From Porites lobata (taxonomy: Eukaryota; Cnidaria; Anthozoa; Scleractinia; Poritidae): DNA of 64,000 nt. The stretch is from the NCBI GenBank assembly GCA_942486035.1, contig CALNXK010000172.1:123501-187500 (forward strand). The letters run 5' to 3'. The notes below the pieces were generated by a model. The model was not told the origin of the DNA. It saw only the letters and a program-made list of their open reading frames with translations, and did not search any database. This document shows, piece by piece, positions 38,297-50,042 of this stretch (position 1 is its first letter; the number at the start of each line of letters is the position of its first letter). Both the position numbers and the translations under genes were made by a program.

Positions 38297-38690
38297 GGCC
38301 CCGTCCACTCGTATTATCCGTTTTTGTTGGGAAACGGAGGGTTTTTTCTCCGGTTTGGCCTACCGTTCACACGTATTCGGTGAAAACGGTCACCTAAAAC
38401 GCATCATTTCTAAAACAGTCTCCAGAGTGAAACGTTTTGAAAACGCTGGCCACTTGTTTACGTGTGGACGGACGAAAACGGAGGTTTCAGAATACGATGA
38501 TGTAATACATCATTTACCACTAGCATAACGCATGCTCTGTAAGGGATACTATCGTACTTCCATTGTTTAGCGTTTTCGTGTGGACGGCCGAAAACGATTC
38601 GAATACGTTACTTGTGGAGGCGTATTTTTTTGGAAAACGGAGGAAAAACTCTCCGTTTTCAAAAATATCCAGATACATGTTGAGGGGGCC
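38297..38690. mobile_element. Inverted-repeat element (about 394 bp) at the left edge of the duplicated unit
   Basis: Left end GGCCCCGTCCACTCGTATTA, right end (complement) GGCCCCCTCAACATGTATCT. Interior has GTTTTCGTGTGGACGG blocks. The copy at 48046-48428 lacks the first 12 bases, because the duplication junction lies inside this left end. Confidence 0.8.
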
Positions 38691-39169
38691 TAAAACTCCT
38701 GAACCTGCAAATTTTCGAGAAGCTTATTCATAACACGTACAAAGAGCAAAAGATCACGCAAAAACCCAGTCTTGCATGGAACACTACCCACACGGAAGTT
38801 TCGAGAAGAATAACCTATTTTCTGCACAAATAAGCTTATTCTTGGGTGGGTAACTTTGGTGGAGGATTAATCATTGATGAAACACCACAATAGTAATAAT
38901 TAATTTTGATAACAACGGGGCCTCATATACTAGTTTTTTGCCCTCCTCTCTTCACATTAAACCACAGTGTCCCACGCTTCTATGTCACAGGGCAAAACGC
39001 CACGCATGAGCATGAGCTGACTCACCTTCAGTTATTTAGAAAAGACATGCCCTCTATCTGTAGGTAATTTTGTTTGTATGGTTTCAGACTTAAAGTAAGT
39101 CATTTTGAAAATTGTTAAAAAAATGAAAAAAGAGATTTTTTGTTATGAACCTGTATGTATCCCTGCGTA

Positions 39170-39796
39170 ACTCAAGTCATGGTCTGCTGTCAGCAAACAA
39201 TGTTCTGTTCTTGGAATCGGTTCAACTAATAAATCTGACCCATGATGGCTTCTTGTTATCTTGTTTGGTTCTTTTGTGGAACGCGAAGTTGTCCTTTTTC
39301 AAGAATCTTTTTGGGAAGGAGGCTTATTTTTGAAGAACTAAGGAAGCCGATAAAAAAGGAGGGCGCACTCGACTTTAAAGTGTTTCGATCATTTGTCATT
39401 TGTCATTTTAATTATTTAAAGGAACTTTTGATCGTGAAGCGTTGTGCCTCTCTTGTGAGTCTATATTCGCTCGCACCGACGCGGAGAATGGGAGAATTCA
39501 AGACAGTTATGCAAATCCTCAACGACTTTGTCTAGGGGTTTTCTTGACTGTTTCGAGTTCTCCCAACACCCTCTCCGCTTGGTAACAGGCTATACACGAG
39601 AAACGTTTTCTGTTGCTTTTATAAAACACAAAAGCTACAAATATCACACAGCTATATTTGGCACAGCAAAATATGGCGCAAGTTTCCTTAAGTTCTTAAT
39701 GTTTTACGGTCGCGGAAATGTCCACCTAGCTCTTGAGACAGTTAAAAACGCACGGCGAAATCCGTCTAACAGTATTTCTACTTAAATACATAAAAC
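39170..39796 (+). pseudogene. Relic promoter and R exon 1, unit 1
   Basis: Promoter part: GCTGTCAGCAAACAATG, AATAAATCTGACCCATGAT and GAAGCCGATAAAA match the B2 promoter; its CArG box has decayed to TCTTGTTTGG. Exon part (39656-39796): GGCACAGCAAAATATGG, TTCCTTAAGTT, CTTGAGACAGTTAAAAACGC and CTTAAATACATAAAACC match the start of B2-R exon 1. The ATG at 39673 reads only eight codons to TAA. A decayed MITE (39480-39625) lies between the two. It probably belongs to the same pair as the L relic at 35895-36214. Confidence 0.72.
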
Positions 39797-40301
39797 CTAA
39801 GAAACATAACATAACTTCATCGTAATTAGTAATCACGCTTTTTATAGATCATCCGAAGTATAACCCCTAAAAAGGCATTCTAAACAAATAGTAAAAAACT
39901 GCAAAATGAAAAATCGAATTTTCTTGCTTGGAACGCCCCAAAACCAACTCGAGCAAGAAGCGCACAAATAACGACAAAAAATATGTAACAAAATAATTAG
40001 CAACAATTGATTTAACGTTGAAATCTTAAATACTCGTGACAAAAACTTTTTAACTCTATGGTTAATCTATTCATTCTCATTTTGATACATAGCGAGAAAC
40101 AAACTGCGTGGTAAAAATATCCTCCGCGTATTCGAAGAAACTTTTGTGGTATAGACCTAATGTTTATACCAGTATCTATCCTGCTCATAGCATTTATGAC
40201 GTTGCTAAATGACGTTTGGATTAAAAAATAAAACTTATTATGCGATGTTCCATACGAAAAGAAAAAGCGATGTTTGTACGAAAGAAAAACAATGTCAAGA
40301 T

Positions 40302-41321
40302 TCATTCGGAGCCTGACTGTGTTTCTTTGAGGCGTTCGTCTTCTTGGTGTTGCTTTAACTCATCCTTGAGATCAGCAGCCGTGATCTTCTGTGTGCATTC
40401 TATGCACTGCTGAATGGCTTCCCGGCGCTGATCCCGTTCCTTCTTCATTTGTTCTAAGTGCATCATTTTTTCTCTGTGTGCCCTTTCAACAGCGTTTTTG
40501 TATCCCGCCTTATCACCAGTTTCCTTTAACTTTTCGGCTGCCTCTTCGAATCCTTTGATAAGTGCTAATTCTACAGCGCCTGTCACACCCTCGAAGACGC
40601 CAGTGATTGAATCTGCTACCGAACGCAAAGTACTCTGTTGTGTTTCATGCATTTGTATTATACTGTCATGTTCTTCCTGTGCTTTTTCTTCTCTGGCTTG
40701 AGCCTGCTTGTACAGTTCTTTGGCTTCCTCTTCAGCTTTTCGTGCAATTTCCTTCAGCTCCTCCGCTTTCGTTTTCTTTTTTTCGAATTCCTCTCGTTCT
40801 TCGTCAAGAATTTTCTTCATCTTTTCCTGGTCACCTTTTGCAGTCTGTGTATCTTCTAAGGCGCTAATCACATCGTCCTTTGCCTGGTCAAAATCGTTCC
40901 TTAATTCTTCTGCGGCCTCCGCCAAGCCTGCTGCCTTGTCAGCCATCATCGAGAGGCTAATCACCGCCGCATTTTCCAGTCCTTCTAGCAAAAACTGATA
41001 GGTAGTCTGCAGTTCCTCTAGGACGTCTTGCGATTTTTCTTTGAACTGGTAAACTGTAGTAGCTGATTTGTCTGCCGTGATCTTATAGCCGACCCTCTGT
41101 ACTTTAATTTGTAACTCGGTGTGCCCTTCCACACCATTGTAGGCCAAACGCATAAACTTGCCGAGTTTTCCCAGGCCATCAGCAAGATTGTGAAGATCTA
41201 GTTGCTCAAGAAATTCACGTTTGGCTGACTGCACCATTCTGCTTTCTGCACTTGGTATGGAAATGAGAGCGAACGTTTCTCCATCGATTTTTACGCATGA
41301 ATCAGATTTTGATAAAGCCAT
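40302..41321 (-). CDS. B1-L: coiled-coil L protein with C-terminal in-frame deletion, 339 aa
   Basis: Starts MALSKSDSCVKIDGETF, like B2-L. Two in-frame losses against B2-L: two residues (KL) in KITKLADKS, and about 127 residues near the C terminus, where QQCIECTQKI joins directly to AADLKDELKQ. The second loss removes the FW motif, the WTS motif and the YYxRWV block, leaving the N-terminal domain, coiled coil, hydrophobic insert (SVADSITGVFEGVTGAVELA) and charged tail QSGSE. The frame stays open, so a product without the conserved C-terminal domain is possible; it may equally be a decaying gene. Its partner B1-R is frameshifted. Confidence 0.7.
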   Translation of the reverse strand: MALSKSDSCVKIDGETFALISIPSAESRMVQSAKREFLEQLDLHNLADGLGKLGKFMRLAYNGVEGHTELQIKVQRVGYKITADKSATTVYQFKEKSQDVLEELQTTYQFLLEGLENAAVISLSMMADKAAGLAEAAEELRNDFDQAKDDVISALEDTQTAKGDQEKMKKILDEEREEFEKKKTKAEELKEIARKAEEEAKELYKQAQAREEKAQEEHDSIIQMHETQQSTLRSVADSITGVFEGVTGAVELALIKGFEEAAEKLKETGDKAGYKNAVERAHREKMMHLEQMKKERDQRREAIQQCIECTQKITAADLKDELKQHQEDERLKETQSGSE

Positions 41322-41935
41322 GGAGTTTCGTCTTAAGTTTCACAGCTTTTATCACGAGATAAGCAGGCCGTTGGAAGCTTTTGTGTAACTGATGAGTTGA
41401 AACTCCGTTTTCAAGTTCTGTCTCTTCTCTTCTGAAATTTTATAGTACTTATAAATCTGACCAATGATCTCTTCTTGTTACCATATTTGGTCGTTTAGTG
41501 GCAACCAAAGTTACATGACATTTATAGTTATTTTTCCAACAAACTCTTTAGTAAGGGAGTTTTTTGTGAAAAGTAAGGAAGCCAATAAAAGAGCAGGACG
41601 CACTCCATTTTGAAATTTGCTCATAGGTAATTGTGGATAGCTCAAGAGGCACAATTGCAGCCCGTTCATCGATCTCTAGAGAGTCCATAAGCGCCCTCTC
41701 CGCCGGCGGGCTGAGTGAGGTGCGGGACTGCGAAAAATTAACTGATGCATGTCCAGTAGGACAAGGCATATAACAAATGAGCTGTACAACTTGTTATTCT
41801 TTTGTTATTTAATGAGATGCAAATGAGCATGAGGTGTTTTTCTGGAATGCGGCACCTTAGTGGGCGTTCTTTGCGTGTTAAGCTTAATTTCAGCATTCTT
41901 TTCTAGGAAATAAGGCGCATTTGGCCCAGCAAGTT
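41322..41935. promoter_or_regulatory. B1 divergent promoter with CArG box and octamer
   Basis: CTGACCAATG begins at about 41457 and the CArG box CCATATTTGG is at 41481-41490, in the same order as in array A. Nearer to R, the octamer ATGCAAAT (near 41817) is conserved in B2. MADS-factor and POU-factor binding are inferred from the motifs only. Confidence 0.6.
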
Positions 41936-44789
41936 ATGACACTAGTTTCTTTAAGTTTTAAATTTTTTAGGGACTTGGAAACAGCCCTTGAGGCAGTTAA
42001 GAACAGTGATGCCCGTCTTTCAGCGTTTCTTCTTAAATCCATAAAACAAGGTGGATCGCTGTTAAAACAGCACACTGCACTCCTCCGTGATCAGCTAAAA
42101 GAATCCGAGAAAGAGTATCAACAGAAGGTAGAAATCCTTACCAGACATATGAACGAATTGTACAAGCAGGAGGAGGATATAAAAAAGAAAAAAGAAAAAC
42201 TGGAAACAAAGAAACACTTGTTGGTCAATGAAAGGGAATTGTGCAGTCGAAAGAAGGAGGATGCAAGGAGGAGATATCAAGAGGCGCAGAAAGAGATGAA
42301 GGAAGCTGAGAGCAAAATGAAGGAATTTCATGATTATTGGTGGGTGCCCGTTTATGGCACCTACCTTGTTCTTCGAGAAGTTTTTGATTCCAACACGACA
42401 AAGTACCTTAACGCGTACAAAGAGATGCAAGGATATGCAAGAGACATGGAGAGAGCCGAGACAGACATCGCATGGGTGAACTCTGCCATTTGGGAGGTAC
42501 GGTTGTAATTTTGTATTTTACATGTGTGGTGTTTACTCTCGTATCCCCTGCATGTCAATTTGTGGCTCTTTTTTGCCCTATCAATATGAACTAAAAAGTT
42601 GAGGAATATATTTTACCTATAAAAGAGCTTTTCTCAAAGTCCTTATGCCTAATAGTTCCTCCTTTTATCCACATTCCTATTGCGATAACTAGGCATATCT
42701 CACAGCGTTTTAAACCACGCTCTTTACAGCTGAAACTCAATGCGATAAGCTCTCCTCCATAGCAGAGTATTTTGGTGCACCCAAACTATTTTACTAGTTG
42801 AGCATCAACATTGTTTTGGTGATGATACACAACTTTTTTACTCCAAGGATAATACTTTATCATAAGCTTCTCGTCATAAAGGAATGGTGGTAGTCTATTA
42901 CATATTACAAGCCAACTGGAAACACTTTAAATTGCATCACAAGAGTAAAGGAAAGAAAAAACAAACATATAACGAATCGAGCACAATGTTGTAAACTTTT
43001 GGATTTGGCACTGCCACGGATCTAACTGGCGTAGACATTATACATAACTACTAAGTGTATACCAGAACAGAAAAAAATTGTGTCATGGAAACAAGAAAAC
43101 GTAATAGAAAATAGTATGTCTAAAGATATATGGGTATGTAAAGTCCATATACTACACAAACATACAAACAAATTACTCTTCAGAGTAATTTTAGAAGAGA
43201 CCGTTCGGGAAGTAGCCATTATGTTTCTAGAGGTATACGCACATTTCTGAGAAATCAGAGAAACCGTTTGGCGGCTCAGGCTTGCAAACGTTGAGAGAGA
43301 AGCAACACTCAGCAATACGTCTACATTTGCAGGCCAAAAATTATTCAAGTCTCTCCTTGGCCCTAGTTTCCACATTCCTTTGGTCAAATTTGCACTCATG
43401 AGTTTTGGTGACTGGGGCGATTGAGACCAATGATCCAATTAGGTATGGGACGATGTTACTTGTCTTTTGGTGCCAATGGTATGATTTGTATTTATGTTGA
43501 AATGAATGTCAGTCTATTTTTCTATCGGTAAAATGTGTGAAATGGGGCGTATGGCGGAGTAACTTCTCTTGTGCCTGGTTGGCGATAGCGGAATTCCAGT
43601 GGTCCATTGTTATCAATATATGGTATGATTGGCACCAGTAGAAATGGCTGTGAGAATGTTGGTGAAATGCATCTCTGAAAAGAAACGTCAAAAGAGTAAT
43701 TTCTTATTGTACCTGGCTAAGTATAAAAGGAAGTTCAAATGGTCCATTGGTACACCCCCTTGAACGATTGGTTCCAGAAGAAATGAAGGTCATGTCTATT
43801 TCGTCAATTGGCGAAATTCATTTCGTTATGTCATTTAGGTATGTAATAGGTATGTTATATCAGTTGGGTATAGCCGGCTAACCGTATAGGGAGATTCTGG
43901 TGGGCCATTAGAACCAACTGTAGAAGGCGATTCTCTCGAGAGCTTTGACCCAACTGGGCAAGGAGACGGCTGAAATTCAAGCTTTAATGAACAGTATAAC
44001 GGGATGAATTAAATAATGTCCCTCCCCCCCACCACCACCACCCGATTTAAATGATGTAAGCTCTTTTTCTTTGTTTTGTTACCGACCGTTTCTGGTTTTC
44101 TAGCATGGCGTTTTTGTAACACGTGACTCATCAAAGGGTTACATATCTTTGTTGATCGTGGTTTTTTTTGAAGATGTTATTAATAAAATCACTAGGGCAA
44201 CTTTGTTGTCATCGATAACAGTCTATTTCGGTTCAACAAAAATGTTATCGTGATTTAACTGGCGATTTAATTGGTTACTGTTTTCCTGACTCAAGAACCA
44301 GTGTTGCTTTGTAGTTTGTTCTCACTATCAGCTTACTAACTCATCATTCGCTTTTTTTTGTCGCCATTGTTGTTATGTTGCTTTTCATAAAGTTATAGAA
44401 TATCCCGTTAGCTTTCAGGTGGAGAGGGAGCAAAATAAGATTTTAAGAAAAGTGGAAGACCTAAAAAGGCAGAGAGATGCATGCAATGAAAAACTAGGAG
44501 ACATCAAAACCTTAACTTCATTTGTTATGCAAGCTGTTCGATCCTGGGATGAGGTATAGGTATACTTACCAATGCAGCAACAATAAAAACTGAACAGCTT
44601 CAAATTTTAATGGATCTGGTTGCCGAGGAAAACACTGATGGGATTCTCAGCAGCAAGGGTCTACAGACCAAGATAACGTCATTCGAAAAACGCTGGATGA
44701 AAGTGGCAGAGATGATTACTTCAGAAAAGAACAACCTGACTATAAATAGTTTGCTGGTCACAAAAACAGATATGTCACTTAAACATTGA
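41936..44789 (+). pseudogene. B1-R: R-type gene with frameshift in exon 2
   Basis: Exon 1 (41936-42496, 561 bases, donor GAG/GTACGG) is open: MTLVSLSFKFFRDLETALEA, coiled coil, and the motif DYWWVPVYGTYLVL. Translation could also be read from an upstream TTG, but ATG 41936 fits A3-R. Exon 2 begins at 44419 after TTTCAG. A 2-base insertion (GAGGTATAGG instead of GAGGTAGG in B2) shifts the frame and gives TAG at 44557-44559, so the SF..W block is lost. A shortened product of about 233 residues cannot be excluded. Confidence 0.78.
43445..43960. repeat. Degenerate tandem repeat (unit about 137 bp) in the B1-R intron
   Basis: Two adjacent full units share GTAACTTCT.TTGTGCCTGG, GGTCCATTG, ATTGG..CCAG.AGAAATG and GAAATTCAT-type ends; partial units flank them. 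The same block is at 53540-54060 in B2-R, so it predates the 9.7-kb duplication. Confidence 0.6.
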
Positions 44790-47700
44790 CAGGGGTACAG
44801 TCTCATTCTCGAGGAATCAGCATCCTCAGGGAAGGTCCGTCCTTGTCGTAAAATTTTCCAGCAAAACGAAACATTGACCTCTAAAACAACAAGTCATGGC
44901 TTATCCAAAGTGAAGAAATATTTCGAGGCGTGGCTAAGGAAGATTTTAAAGTCAAGTCTAGTGTGCCTTTGCCGACCTGTTATATCAAGGAAACCACCTT
45001 GGACAGATTCTCTTTAAGTACATATTTGGGGCATAGCTATATTTGTAGGTTAATACGCACGTGCGTACCTATAAACAAAGGCAAAAAAAAAGAAATAGAT
45101 AGACAAATGAAAGGAAATAAAAAGAAGGGAACCAAAATGATGAAGTGTTTTCCCTGATCTTGCTAGCAGAACGTGGTCCTACGACCAGGAGAGATTAATT
45201 TGTTTACCTCAACGCACTCCGAGAAATAGGAATTTTTTTAATTGATATTCTTCCTCGGGGAAACTATTTGGGGTTTGATTCACTGTGTGTAACTCAGAAA
45301 AATTCGTAGCTACGCCCCCTGTATATTGATAACCAGTACTCGCATCTTAAGTAGCTGTTGATACTACAACTATGACTATCAAGTACATGCCAGGCATTTG
45401 GTGATAAAATCTTGTTTTTCAGCCGACCCGTATGAAGAATGTTGGCTATTACCCGTATGTTCATTCCCTGTTAATACGTAAGTTAATGCGAAATGCCACA
45501 CCATATTTGGGTGAAAGTTGGGCTGGTAACTTTATCAGGATAATCCAGGTCGTCTTTAGAAGTTAGTCGCTGACCAGTTGACAGTTTTCTTTTGGAGTTG
45601 CAGGCTCAATTTTTAGTTTTTGTCTGGTATTTAGGTCCTTTGTTTATTTACAGTACTTAAATTACTGATTTCCAATAAGTTAATTCCACTATATTTTCTC
45701 ACTTTGCAATGGTTTCAAAATTATTTAAAGTAAATTGCAGGAGCTCCACTTTTAGATGTGAGATCCTTTGAAGTTGTAGTTTTTTTTACTGCAGTCTTGT
45801 AAATCAAGTGCCATCCTAATGAGTTTATTGTACGTAAGCTCTTTGGTGTTACATGTTTAAATGAACTACTTACCACTTACTTAATTAGATCTACATTGTA
45901 CTTACATATATAAGGTTTTTGAAAGAAATCGAATGAGTCCAGTAGAGCAAAATGAATAGCCTTTTTTTTTTACAAACTCTCTAATGGTAGACCATTTTAC
46001 AGTAATTCTTGTGTGCTGAGTATCCTGGCCTTGAGTGGAATTGAGGCTGAAGGTGACCTCATTCTAAGAGAAACCTCTCTTCTTTTCAAATGTAAATAAT
46101 GTTCAAATGCACATAAGTGGCACTGAGGGTTCTGTGAACAGAGGCACCCACATCCTTGATTCCTGCACTCTAATGTTAAGGTCCTTAGCATGCAACAGTA
46201 AAATGCATGGCTTAATGAAATCAGACACAAAATAATCTTGAGTTTGTAACAGAAATGAACAAATATTTTTATGAGAAACATGACTCAAGAACACAGAAAT
46301 CCTCAACAGAAAAGATATCTTTTCTGATATGTCCTACGCAGATTACCTAATACAGTGGACCCCTCAACATGAGCACCTTTTTAAAGCGACTACCCTGTTG
46401 TTGCAGCCATTTTCCTTCTGATACAAAGTTCCAGTCATTTTCTTCTGAGACCAACCCTTTACATGGACAGACTATCTTTTGTAGCCCTAAGGTGTTACAC
46501 CAGCACGTATTTTATGAGTGTAAGACATGGTTGCATATGTTGTAGTTTAAATTTTTTATCTCAGATAATTTTAGTTTTTCTTTTGTTTTTAGGTATCGTG
46601 ATGTATGCTAATGAAGTTGAAACAAAAGAAAAAATATAATAAAAAATACCTGAGATAAAAAACATTAACTGCAACACATACACCCAGCAAGTGTGAAATC
46701 TAAGACATGGTCTAAAGTCCTGACCATGGTGGGTGTTTTGGGCAGAGGGAGTTGGATGGAGATCATTCCATCCAGAGAACATGACCGAAGATCTTGCATC
46801 CATGCTCTGTAGTGACATTAAGGACCAATTTATATGAAAAAATTTTGTCACATGGGATGTGCTTACAATGAGTAACATCTACAATCGACTTGATTATCAT
46901 AGGTTTGATTTACATTTTGCAGTTTGGGTTGTAGATTTATCATAAGCTCCCTGTATGCAACTTAAGGATAAATTGGCTTTATCACAGACTGAACTGGAAA
47001 AACCTGCTTGAGATGGTATAGCCTGGGGGTAAGCTGTGATTGCCACCCACAGAGCAAGGCCACTGTGACTGGCAGATGAACAAAACAGTGTGGCATACAT
47101 TTTAGCATTTCAGACATTTGTGAGGTACCATGTGTGTCAAGGTAAAACTGTCATTTCAATTGATGGTAATTTATTTTTAAGGAAAAATAACATTTTACTT
47201 GTAACCCTCGGAAGCACAGGCGGGGAGGGGTGGATGCCACCCCCATAAGGTTTTAGAGTTTCTTCCTAGAGGATAAAACATCAGCACTTAACGTTTTCAG
47301 TGGCTGCTCGTTCACCCCTCGCACACATTTTGAGACAAGTTCAGTGATGGTCAGTTCCTATGGCTATGATATATGACCTCATAAGAAGCAGGTGATCATG
47401 CCATTCTTGGGTGAAAATACATGTTTTTTAACTTCTTTCAACAATAAAAGTAAATCTTGTGGCTAAAATTATGGAAAGTGCTTATTTATGTGTAATGTTT
47501 CATGTAAAGCACAAAAAATTACTATTTCTCGTGGTTTTAATGTGATTTCTAATTCTTGGTAAACTCCAAGATGGCGACCATTGTTGGTGACATCACAGGC
47601 CTCCAGCAGCACCAACACCCATAAAATATACCTCATCTTGTTAAGAAGATGAAAGGCTTTCAACTTAAGGTAAAATCGTTTCAAAATACAGCAACATATC

Positions 47701-48027
47701 AAAAACTCTGGGGAGGGGTTCAATCAACCACCCCCCAACCTCCCTTGTACCACGGTGAGGGTATGAATTTACGTATACGTCCGAGGGTTAAGTGGCATGT
47801 TATTTGGACTTCAAAATGAAATAATAATAATGATCTGGTCGCTTGGAAACTGGCATTTCCCTCAAAACAAGAATAACATTTAGATTTAGATTTTAGAACA
47901 TTGGTTTATTTTTCTACAAAGACTTCTATGCATCATCTTCACTCTTTTGTTATTATCAAAGTTGTTTCAAGAGCAGTTTTTAACACATAAAAAAATGTAT
48001 AATAAAGCAGGTTGACGCATGAGGCTG
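44790..48027. repeat. 3' flank of B1-R within unit 1
   Basis: Matches 54924-57488 throughout, with extra sequence at about 47170-47800 that unit 2 lacks. A short inverted repeat (TTTATCTCAGATAA and ATCTGAGATAAAAA) lies at 46555-46670. No gene recognised. Confidence 0.55.
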
Positions 48028-48916
48028 TCATCCAACCATGGTTGGTCGTATTATCCGTCTTTGTTGGGAAACGGAGGGTTTTTTCTCCGGTTTGGCCTAC
48101 CGTTCACACAGTATTTGGTGAAAACGGTCACCAAAAACGCATCATTTCTAAAACAGTGTCCAGCATGAAACGTTTTGAAAACGCTAGCCACTTGTTTTCG
48201 TGTGGACGGACGAAAACGGAGGTTTCAGAATACGATGATGTAATACTTCATTTACCACTAGCACAAGGCATGCTCTGTGAGGGATACTGTCGTACTTTCA
48301 TTATTTAGCGTTTTCGTGTGGACGGCCGAAAACGATTCGAATACGTTACTTGTGGAGGCGTATTTTTTGGAAAACGGAGGAAAAAACTCTCCGTTTTCAA
48401 AAACATCCAGATACGTGTGGAGGGGGCCTAAAACTCCTGAACCTGCAAGTGTTCGCATGCAAATTTTCGAGAAGCTTATTCATAACACGTACAAAGAGCC
48501 AAAGGTCACGCAAAAGCCCAGTCTTGCATGGAACACTACCCACATGGAAGTTTCGAGAATAATATCCTATTTTCTGCACAAATAAGCTTATTCTTGGGTG
48601 GGTAACTTTGGTGGTGGATTAATCATTGATGAAACACCATAATAGTAATAATTTAATTTTGATCAGAACGGGGCCTCATATACTCGTTTTTTGCCCTCCT
48701 CTCTTTACATTAAACCACAGTTTCCCACGCTTCTGTGTCACAGGGCAAAACTCCACGCATGAGTTGACTCATCTTCAGTTATTTAGAAAAGGCATGCCCT
48801 CTATCTGTAGGTAATTTTGTTTGTATGGTTTCAGACTTAAAGTAAGTCATTTTGAAAATTGTTAAAAAAATGAAAAAAGAGATTTTTTGTTATGAACCTG
48901 TATGTATCCCTTCGTA

Positions 48917-49556
48917 ACTCAAGTCATGGTCTGCTGTCAGCAAACAATGTTCTGTTCTTGGAATCGGTTCAACTAATAAATCTGACCCATGATGGCTTCT
49001 TGTTTGTTATCTTTTTTGGTTCTTTTGTGGACCGCAAAGTTGTCCTTTTCCAAGAATCTTTTTGGGAAGGAATCTTATTTTTGAAGAACTAAGGAAGCCG
49101 ATAAAAAAGGAGAACGCACTCGACTTTAAAGTGTTTCGATCATTTGACGTTTTAATTAATTAAAGGAACATTTGATCCTGAAGCGTTGCGCCTCTTGTGA
49201 GTCTATATTCGCTCGCACCGACGCGGAGAATGGGAGAATTCAAGACAGTTATGCAAATCCTCAATGACTTTGTCTAGGGGTTTTCTTGACTGTTTCGAGT
49301 TCTCCCAACACCCTCTCCGCTTGGTAACAGGCTATGCTTTTATAAAACACAAAAGCTACAAATATCACATTTGTGTTATATTCAGCCTTCTTTATAAAAA
49401 AAAGCGATATTTGACACAGCAAAATATGGCGCAAGTTTCCTTAAATTCTTAATGCTTTACGGTCGCGGAAATGTCCACCTAGCTCTTGAGACAGTTAAAA
49501 ACGCACGGCGAAATCCGTCTAACAGTATTTCTACTTAAATACATAAAACCTAAGAA
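48917..49556 (+). pseudogene. Relic promoter and R exon 1, unit 2
   Basis: Duplicate of 39170-39796. The exon part is 49411-49556; ATG then eight codons then TAA, as in unit 1. The decayed MITE between promoter and exon has an extra deletion here (AGGCTATGCTTTTATAAAAC). Confidence 0.72.
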
Positions 49557-50042
49557 ACATAACATAACTTCATCGTAATTAGTAATCACGCTTTTTATGG
49601 ATCATCCGAAGTATAACCCCTAAAAAGGCATTCTAAACAAATAGTAAAAAACTGCAAAATGAAAAATCGAATTTTCTTGCTTGGAACGCCCCAAAACCAA
49701 CTCGAGCAAGAAGCGCACAAATAACGACAAAAAATATGTAACAAAATAATTAGCAACAATTGATTTAACGTTGAAATCTTAAATACTCGTGACAAAAACT
49801 TTTTAACCCTACGGTTAATCTGTTGATTCTCATTTTGATACACAGCGAGAAACAAACTGCGTGGTAAAAATATCCTCCGCGTATTCGAAGAAACTTTTGT
49901 GGCATAGACCTAATGTTTATACCAGTATCTATCCTGCTCATAGCATTTATGCCGTTGCTAAATGACGTTTGGATTAAAAAATAAAACTTATTATGCGATG
50001 TTCCATCACTGCTTTCATACGAAAGAAAAACAATGTCAAGGT

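Larger units (their letters stand above)
38309..48043. repeat. Tandem segmental duplication, unit 1 (about 9.7 kb)
   Basis: Co-linear with 48046-57504, in the same order: inverted-repeat element, relic promoter and exon, L gene, promoter, R gene, flank. It ends with a short copy of the TP53RK 3' end (stop plus the TMVG codons in complement, 48028-48042). Confidence 0.9.
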
